A DNA stretch of 64,000 bases from Zygnema circumcarinatum (taxonomy: Eukaryota; Streptophyta; Zygnematophyceae; Zygnematales; Zygnemataceae). The stretch spans positions 3,192,991 through 3,256,990 of the forward strand of contig CM074810.1 in assembly GCA_037447605.1 (NCBI GenBank). Reading direction: 5' to 3'. Made by a program: the position numbers and the translations under genes. Of this stretch, positions 56,943-64,000 are shown one piece after another. The notes beneath the pieces were generated by a model. That model did not search any database, was not told where the DNA came from, and saw only the letters and a list, made by a program, of their open reading frames with translations. The stretch's first letter is position 1, and every line of letters begins with the position of its first letter.

Positions 56943-57275
56943 AGTTAAGGTTAGGGTCAGTTTTAGGGTTAAGGTTAGGGTTAGGGTTAGGGTTAGGGTT
57001 AGGGTTAGGGTTAGGGTTAGGGTTAGGGTTAGGGTTAGGGTTAGGGTTAGGGTTAGGGTTAGGGTTAGGGTTAGGGTTAGGGTTAGGGTTAGGGTTAGGG
57101 TTAGGGTTAGGGTTAGAAGTAGGGTTAGGGTTAGGGTTAGGGTTAAGATTAGGGTTAGGGTTAGAATTAGGGTTAGGGTTAGGGTTAGGGTTAGGGTTAG
57201 GGTTAGGGTTGGGGTTAGGGTTAGGGTTAGGGTTAGGGTTAGGGTTAGGGTTAGGGTTAGGGTTAAGATTAGGGT
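56943..57275. repeat. (TTAGGG)n interstitial telomere-like block
   Basis: About 50 near-perfect TTAGGG units, with degenerate copies continuing to about 57450. It starts only about 120 bp upstream of the ZFYVE26-like gene's ATG, so it sits within that gene's promoter or leader. Confidence 0.95.
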
Positions 57276-57967
57276 CTTAGGGTAAGATTAAAGTATTAAA
57301 GTTAGGGATAGGGCTAAGATTAGGGTATCAGCGTTAAGTATTAGATAATAGGGTTAGAGTTAGGGTAAGGGTAAGGGTTGGGGTTAGGGTTAGAGTTAAG
57401 CTTAGGGTACTAGGTATAGGGTTAAGATCAGGGTATTAGGGTTAGATTTAGGCTTTGAAGGCAGGGAATCAGAAGAAGAGGTTGCCGAGGGTTAAGGCAT
57501 AAACGGAAGGGAGGGTTTATCTAGGGTGTTGGCTTCCTGACCGTTGCTGCTTTGGCCAATTTCCCAACTTCCTTGCCGGAGCACGGCCTAAAGTTTTTTT
57601 GGAACTGAAGGTCGCATCGACAGCCAATCAGATGCAGGGTTTTAGCTGACGTGGCGCTTTAAAACGGTTAAGGGCAGCTGAAAATTAGACAAAAGTGCGA
57701 ACTTAATATGTAAACCAGTAATAGTTTGCCACGTGTATAATTGACATGATAAGTTTTTTCCAGCTAGGCCACAAAAAGTACCAAATTTTTACCCGAAAAA
57801 ATTACACTTGTTCTACAAATGTCCAATGGGCGACGTTTTTCACAAGGGTGAATGGAATATATCGGGCAGAAAAAGAAAGTATTGGCCAAGTTGGTAACGG
57901 TAACTTGAAGAGCCTCCGCACGTGCGGCGCCCTCTGCGGAGAAATGAATGGGGGCAGGGCCTGCTGG

Positions 57968-58369
57968 AGGAGGGGCCTCTCTCTCTCTCCCTCTTTCTCT
58001 CTCTCTCTCTCCCCCTCTCTCTCTCTCCCTCTCTTTCTCTCACTCTCTCTCGCGCTCTCTCTCTTGCTCTCTCTCTCTCTCTTTTGCGCTCTCTCTCTCT
58101 CTCTCTTCTCGTACAAGGTACTATTCTTGATGCTCTGTTGGAAGAATGATTGTTCTGTCGCTCTCTCGGTGAAAGGCTCGCCTTTTTTGCTTTCGCCTTG
58201 GAAGTTTCCCTCTCTTTCTCTCTCTCTCTCTCTCGCTCGCTCTTCCCCTTCCTCACTCGTAAAAGGTAACCTCTTGTAGCTCTTTGTTGCAAGAGTGTTC
58301 ATCCTGTCGCTCTCTCTGTAGGGAGGCTCTGCTTTGTTGCTTTCTCCTTGTCGGAATTCTCTCTCTCTC

Positions 58370-58403
<34 letters not shown>

Positions 58404-58432
58404 CTCTCTCTCTCCCTCGCGCTTTCCTTTCC
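57968..58432. repeat. CT-rich leader of TPX2 with a 148-bp tandem repeat
   Basis: (CT)n runs alternate with two related non-repetitive blocks, one starting TCGTACAAGGTA near 58109 and one starting TCGTAAAAGGTA near 58257. Both then share CTCTTG, CTGTCGCTCTCTC, GGCTC, TTGCTTTC and CCTTG in order. The blocks are about 148 bp apart. Confidence 0.75.
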
Positions 58433-58501
58433 CTGATTAAGTGTCGTGCATGACAGGACTCCGCTGCGGCGGAGTGATCTCGTGCGGCATTCCGGAGGCC
58501 A

Positions 58502-60719
58502 ATGGGCCGCACTGAGCTGCAGATTGATCTGACGTACGAGAACATCTCCGCCCCCAAATATGTCGATTTACTGCAGCAAGAAAAGCCGGAGGACATTCTC
58601 AATGTGGAGGCGTGGTTTGAGACGGCTGCTGCAGATGTAGCATCAGGTAAGGTTTTTTTTTGGTCTGCCTTTTTTTATCCCTTTTATATGTGAGTTTTCA
58701 ACGTCTAGTAAGTGCAGACATGTTCAATAGCATAGGGAAAAGGCATTCGTCAATTATTAATTGGACGCGGAAAAATAGATTGTTCGTAATGATCAGTGCT
58801 GCAGAAGATGTATATATGGCAGAAACGACCACGTCACTTGCCAAAGGCTGCAAATTTGAACGAGGATGATTTCTTTCTGTAGTTCTGTTAAAAAACAAGC
58901 ATCGACCAAAAGGAAAAGCAGCATCAAGTTGAATGTTTGCAGCCTGCAGCAGCGCAGGGCAGAACCGGACTGAACTGAAACTGAACTGAAGAAGTAGTTC
59001 TCATAAGAAGTTCATAGCTTCATTTGCGCTTGTATTTTAAGTAGCCGATTGCTTAGCTGAAAAGGTGTCTGCTTGGCAGCGGCGGAGAAGGAATTTAGTT
59101 AGTTCCCTTGTTTCAAGGAAACTTCTCATATAACATGCACTATAGCATAAACTATGACTTTTATTTCATGTTGCCGATCAATGTTGTTCCTAGACACCAT
59201 CATGCAGGACAAGTTGTCCGAGCGAGAGCGGCCGGAGTATGTCTCTCCCCCCTTTCAGTCATGGACATAAATTTTTCTTCCGAGCAAGCCATCGTGGTGA
59301 GTGACAAGGGAGGGAGAGAGAGGGGAGGGAAAGGAAGGGGGGGAGAGAAGAGGGAGGGGCGAGGGCGAGGGTGAGGGAGTAGGCGGGGGCTGAAATGATC
59401 AAGCATGTCAGGCTGATTTTTGGAGAGTCAAAGACTGAGAAAAGAATTGATACCTCGCATACTTTTGCGATGTTCTTGATGCATATTCATGTGGCATGTC
59501 TTGTAAATAGAACTTGTTTCATTTGTCAATTCACCTTTGATTAGAATACAATCTTTTTAAAGAGATCATGCTCCTGGGAAGATAAAAAGGCTTTCTGTGC
59601 TGATGATCGGAGCATTAGGTGAACTTTATAACTTTAAGTAAAGTATTATTTCACCTGACACCATTTGCTACTTTTTACCAGGCTTCGGAAAAGGGGCCAA
59701 AATTATCCACAGCAGTACCACAACTTCACATGTAAACCCTTTGACCATGCGCTTTCTATGTCCCATGGAGCATTTGTACATTTTTTTTTGCTAATTTACA
59801 CCACTTCCGTTTGATCATTTGCAAAAATGGGCAATGTTTGATATAATCGGTAGAATGCGTACAGTTCAACTGGCCTGAATGTGTTGAAAAATGACACAGA
59901 GTTTAAATTTGTGCATTTTGTTTTTTTCCCTCCACTATTTTCTGCAGGGTAGCAGGAAATGGGTTTACGTTTACTTCCCCAAACAGCATCTCAGGTATGT
60001 CAGAATGCCTTCCAAGGATCAAAAATATGTTTTGATTTAAAAAAAAAAAGATCAAATCCAAGTCTGAAGAGTTTAAAATCCCTTTTTGTTTCCTGAGACC
60101 TGCATAACAAGTGAGTCAAGGAAAGGTTATACAAGGAGACTTCTTAAAGAAGATTACCTCCCTTCTTGCAGGGATTCATACAGATTAACGGTTCAAATCT
60201 ATCGATTATCTATTATTATCTATCTATTTTCTATTAAAATCTACTTATTACTCTCCCTCTCCTCTCCCTCCCTCTCTATGTGTAAGCATGCATAGCTTAC
60301 AACCTTGAAACTTTGAAAACGCTACAACCTACAATCCCAAAATGCCATAGAAACCTGCAAACCTAATAATCCCTCACAACTCACAACTTCACAACTATGT
60401 AGTGATTCATTTCTTGAAGAAATGTGTGGCACAGAGCGCCCCATGAAGACTCCTGACAAGTTTTCTTTTTGGAAGAAGAAGCGATCGGAAGCGACAAGCA
60501 GCAAAGAAGTAGGGACTTCCTCTGGAGGCGGAGCCGTAGAGAAGAAGCTTCCTGGAAGCGCCTCGAAACATCGTCCAATTCCTCATAGTGCTACACAGCG
60601 TGGGAAGCTGCTAAGTGCCATAGATGTTGCTTATTCCATGAAATCCAGTAAATCAAAGTGAGGTTCTCCCTCCTCCATCGTGTACTTTCTTAACCAAGAG
60701 CTGAGTCTTGAGAGAGAGT

Positions 60720-60755
<36 letters not shown>

Positions 60756-63721
60756 GAGAGGCGAGTCTCAAGGCCCGTGGAGTACCTTTGCTTAAAGCAA
60801 TTTTGCGCCTTCTATCGACATGTCAAATCTCATTTGATTCCATTGAAACAATGTTTGATGTCACTTGCATTTGAATCCTTTGCTAGGAAAAGTCATTCGA
60901 AGCTTACTATCTCTCAGTTCAGATTGACAATACTCTGGTCTCACGGTTGCTGTGTGGCTAAGTTAATTTAATTCTACTGCTCTCTCGCTCCCCTCTCTGC
61001 CTCTCTTCTCTCTCTCTCTCTCTCTCCCTCTCTCACTCACTCTCTCTCTCTCCCTCATTTTGCAGGACCCTGCTTGAAAACGCGCAACTGGCAAACGCGT
61101 GCCACTCTGCTATATCTTCTCTAAGTGAAACCACGAAGTAGGTATTTCATTCAACGACGTCCCTTAAAAAAAAAAAAAAAAACCCCTAAAATGGAACGTA
61201 TTGCCTTTAATGTGTCTATGGTAAGTTTCAAGCTTTAGAGCTGTGCTCTTGGCGCTTAGGGTTAGAATTATGTTAATCGTTTAAACATTCAAACAATACA
61301 TTTTTTTCGGTTTTAGGCTTTAGGGTTTGGAGTTTAGGGCGAGATTTGTTAGAGTTTAGTGGTTAAGAGTTTAGAGTGTAAGGTCTGGGTTCAGGGTTTA
61401 GAGAATTCGGCGTATGTTCGAGTGGAAGACTTGACTTCAGTATCGGTTTAGGGGTTCAGGGGCTGAGGTTTAAGAGTTTAAGTTAGGGTTCAGGGCCTAA
61501 GGTTGAAGGCGTTAAGGTTTAGGGCTTAGGGCTTCAGGTTAGGGTTTCAGCGTTTGAGGTTTAGGGTATTGGGTCTCACCTTTAAGGTTTCAGGACTGAG
61601 TCTCCCGCGCCTTCTCCCTCGCTCTCTCCCTCTTCCTCTCCCACTCCCTCTCCCTCGCCCTCGCCCTCTTCCTCTCCCACTCCCTCTCCCTCTCCCTCGC
61701 CCTCGCCCTCATCCTCTCCCTCTCCCTCTCCCTCTCCCTCTCCCTCTCCCTCTCCTCTCCTCGCCCTCATCCTCTCCTCTCCCTCTCCCTCTCCCTCTCC
61801 CTCTCCCTCTCCTCACCCTCTCCCTCTCCCTCTCCCTCTCCCTCTCCTCTCCTCTCCTCTCCCTCCCCCTCTCCCTCTCCCTCCCCCTCTCCCTCTCCCT
61901 CTTCCTCTCTCACTCTCTTTCTCCCTCTCCCTCTCCTCTCCCTCTCCCTCTCCCTCTCCCTCTCCCTCTCCCTCTCCTCTCCTCTCCCTCTCCTCTCCCT
62001 CTCCTCTCCCTCTCCCTCTCCCTCTCCCTCTCCCTCTCCTCTCCCTCTCCTCTCCCTCTCCCTCTCCCTCTCCCTCTCCCTCTCCCTCTCCTCTCCTCTC
62101 CCTCTCCCTCTCCTCTCGCTCTCCCTCGCCCTCGCCCTCTTCCTCTCCCTCTCCCTCTCGCTCTCCCTCTCCCTCCCCCTCTCCCTCGCCCTCCCCTCTC
62201 CCTCTCCTCCCTTCTCCCTCCCCCCTCCTCCCTCTCCCTCTCCCTCTCCCTCTCCCTCTCTCCCTCTCCTCTCCAGTCCCCCTCTCCCTCGCCCTCTCCC
62301 TCTCCCTCTCCCTCTCCCTCACCCTCTCCCTCTCCTCCTCTCCCTCTCCCTCTCCGTCGCCCTCCCCTCTCCCTCTCCCCCACCCTCGCCCTCCCCCTCT
62401 CCGTCTCCCTCTCCCTCCCCCTCTCCCTCGCCCTCTCCCTCTCCCTCTCCCTCTCCCTCGCCCTCCCCTCCCTCTCCCTCTCCGACTCCCTCATCTTCTC
62501 TACGCTGTTGGCACCACAGAACCCGTCGTTCGGAGTCGCATGCGTCTCACAGCGACCAACCTCCGCAGACTTCACGGAGTCACAAAGCGGAGCCTGCCCG
62601 GTTGAAGCAGGTGGTGCAATGTAATGTAATGTGTGAGCATGTTTTTTTGCAAGGATTTCTTTAAGTGGCTCATATTCCTTCTTCTGTAGTCTGAGAAAGA
62701 GATTGTTTAGACTTACACAGTCCTCGTTCTCCTTCTAAGCGTGATGTCAGATCCGCGAGCCACGTGGCCCAGTTGAGCCATCGCGTTCTAATGCTCCGTT
62801 GACTGTTCCCCACGAATTCCATTTTAAAACGGAGGAGCGTGCACATAGAAATCGGGGGGAGAAAGAGGTTCAGGTATGAGGAAAACTTCGAACCTTGAAC
62901 CTTTTGATTTTTTCACTACGCCAAATGTAGTCTTTGTCCTTATTGGATACTGAAAGGCTTATTTAATTCTCCCATGTTGGAATTTGGCATATCAAGAGGC
63001 CAATAAAAAGAATTTGTTCACAAATGCCACTTAAAATCATTTTTAGTTATATGAAGTCTCTTGATCTTCATTGCAGGTCCACGTCATATCAACCCTGTCA
63101 GATTTTCGGTTTTCTAAGCCGAAAGAAGGTCATGTTGAAGCTTCAAATCGAGCTCGACCAACAAAGTGAGTCCTCACATGTGTCACTAATTGGCACAAAA
63201 GTTTTCGATAATATTTTTCCATTTTTCTGAAGGCTATGTAACAAATGATTTGGCAAAGAGGGTGGTGGTGATTAGAGTGAAGAGCACACAGGAGTTGGAA
63301 AATGAGTACGTGGAGAATGGTCCCAAGCTCAAAACAAAACCTCTTGATGCAAGGGTATGTTGTCCCTCTTTATAAGCCTCGCCTTTCTCCTCCACTTGGT
63401 TAAAAAAATATTCATCTTATGTCCATAATTTTGTGAGCTTTGTACAGATATTCAAAGGAAATTTTGGGCTCCCCTTCGTGTCAAAAAGACCGCTTACTCA
63501 TTTCCAGGTAAGCTATCAAGGCCTTTTCACCCACACAGACAATGGATTGTTTAAGTATTTTTAAGGTCAATTCTCTCCCTTGTCCAAGACATTCCGCCAT
63601 TGTATCTGCAGATTTTTTGTTGATCACTGTGCCCGCACGCGTGCAGGAATTTCACTTTCACACAGCTGAACGCGCCAAGCGCTACATTGCGCCAGGTCCC
63701 GCAGCACACTCAGCAGGAGAG
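58502..63721 (+). CDS. TPX2: TPX2, spindle assembly factor (3' end beyond the window)
   Basis: TPX2 nucleates spindle microtubules and activates Aurora kinase; in plants it acts around the nuclear envelope and spindle. Visible exons: 58502-58646, 59208-59296, 59948-59994, 60403-60657, 61066-61137, 62520-62610, 62751-62873, 63077-63165, 63261-63354, 63448-63507, 63647-63721; 380 codons. The N-terminus, [14 protein letters not shown] followed by NVEAWFE, matches the Aurora-binding motif (aromatic-x-x-x-AP..., then W-F). A basic segment [14 protein letters not shown] follows. Two TPX2-type blocks are clear: [17 protein letters not shown] and [11 protein letters not shown]...[26 protein letters not shown]. 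The final donor GTAAAG at 63722 leads into a (CCCTCT)n intron that reaches the window edge. The acceptor at 63260 lacks a pyrimidine tract and is the least certain. The second exon (59208) is weakly supported by homology but fits in phase. Confidence 0.85.
61600..62490. repeat. (CCCTCT)n array in a TPX2 intron
   Basis: About 890 bp of C/T hexamers with CCTCGC and CTCTTC variants, ending about 25 bp before the acceptor at 62519. Pyrimidine-rich on the sense strand. The stretch before it (61260-61600) has loose TTTAGGGTTTAGGG-like words. Confidence 0.95.
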
Positions 63722-63754
63722 GTAAAGGCAACACACCCTCCTTCACTCACCCTT

Positions 63755-64000
63755 CTCTCTCTCCCTCTCCCTCTCCCTCTCCCTCTCCCTCTCCCTCTCC
63801 CTCTCTCTCCACCTCTCTCTCCACCTCTCCCTCTCCCTCTTCCTCTCTCACTCTCTTTCTCCCTCTCCCTCTCCCTCTCCCTCTCCCTCTCCCTCTCCCT
63901 CTCCCTCTCCCTCTCCCTCTCCCTCTCCCTCTCCCTCTTCCTCTCTCCCTCTCCCTCTCCCTCTCCCTCTCCCTCTCCCTCTCCCTCCCTCTCCCTCCCT
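63755..64000. repeat. (CCCTCT)n array reaching the window edge
   Basis: The same hexamer family as at 61600-62490, beginning shortly after the TPX2 donor at 63722 and continuing off the right end. Confidence 0.95.

Larger units (their letters stand above)
56821..58501. promoter_or_regulatory. Divergent promoter region of the ZFYVE26-like and TPX2 genes
   Basis: This holds the TTAGGG block and the TPX2 leader described separately. At 57622-57652 a CCAATCAGA box is followed by GACGTGGCG, and at 57728-57737 there is GCCACGTGT. No other gene is seen. Confidence 0.5.

Noticed and set aside
61554-62624. 356-codon frame of Leu/Pro/Ser repeats
   Set aside because: Translation of the (CCCTCT)n intron; the real exon is 62520-62610 in another frame.
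1-64000. Transposons, tRNA or rRNA genes
   Set aside because: No transposase, integrase or reverse transcriptase motifs, terminal repeats with target-site duplications, tRNA cloverleaf or rRNA sequence was recognised. Short non-autonomous elements cannot be excluded without a search.

Overview
This is a nuclear genome fragment from a eukaryote of the green (plant) lineage. The evidence is a plastid-type soluble starch synthase I, a plant-type BRD7/9-like bromodomain protein, a TPX2 spindle factor and a very large ZFYVE26/spastizin-like protein, all split by GT-AG introns mostly of 100-900 bp. The species cannot be named from sequence alone. The telomere-like repeats are TTAGGG (human type), not the TTTAGGG usual in land plants. 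Together with the abundant purine/pyrimidine arrays, this would fit a streptophyte alga or an early-diverging plant, but that is inference.

Layout. (1) 0.9-7.2 kb, + strand: Arg-rich protein with a C-terminal atypical RRM, followed by a 46-bp minisatellite. (2) 9.3-15.3 kb, +: starch synthase I, 15 exons. (3) 16.3-17.4 kb, -: small conserved protein of unknown function, 4 exons, convergent with (2). (4) 18.8-21.7 kb, +: ricin-B-like/R40-type beta-trefoil protein; an 806-bp run of N lies in its first intron. (5) 22.2-25.8 kb, -: Ulp1/SENP-type SUMO protease, 8 exons, with an 830-bp (GGGGAGA)n array in its last intron. (6) 27.6-28.5 kb, -: single-exon coiled-coil protein with five internal repeats. 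(7) 29.3-30.2 kb: TTAGGG-derived satellite and a CCGTTGGATATGC element array upstream of (8). (8) 30.5-35.5 kb, +: bromodomain protein, 9 exons. (9) 36.1-37.8 kb, +: small VOC/glyoxalase-fold protein whose first intron holds a degenerate CCCTAA array. (10) 39.1-56.8 kb, -: ZFYVE26/spastizin-like giant, 30 exons visible, about 180 codons missing at a 100-N gap. (11) 56.9-57.4 kb: TTAGGG block. (12) 58.5-63.7 kb and beyond, +: TPX2, 11 exons visible, running off the right edge into (CCCTCT)n.

The genes do not form an operon or an obvious pathway: starch synthesis, chromatin remodelling, SUMO removal, spindle assembly and membrane trafficking sit side by side, as is normal in a plant nuclear genome. 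No transposase, reverse transcriptase, tRNA, rRNA or CRISPR array was recognised. Exon chains below were built by hand from splice signals and reading-frame phase; every chain closes in frame, but no transcript evidence was available. Family assignments rest on remembered family motifs, not on a search.
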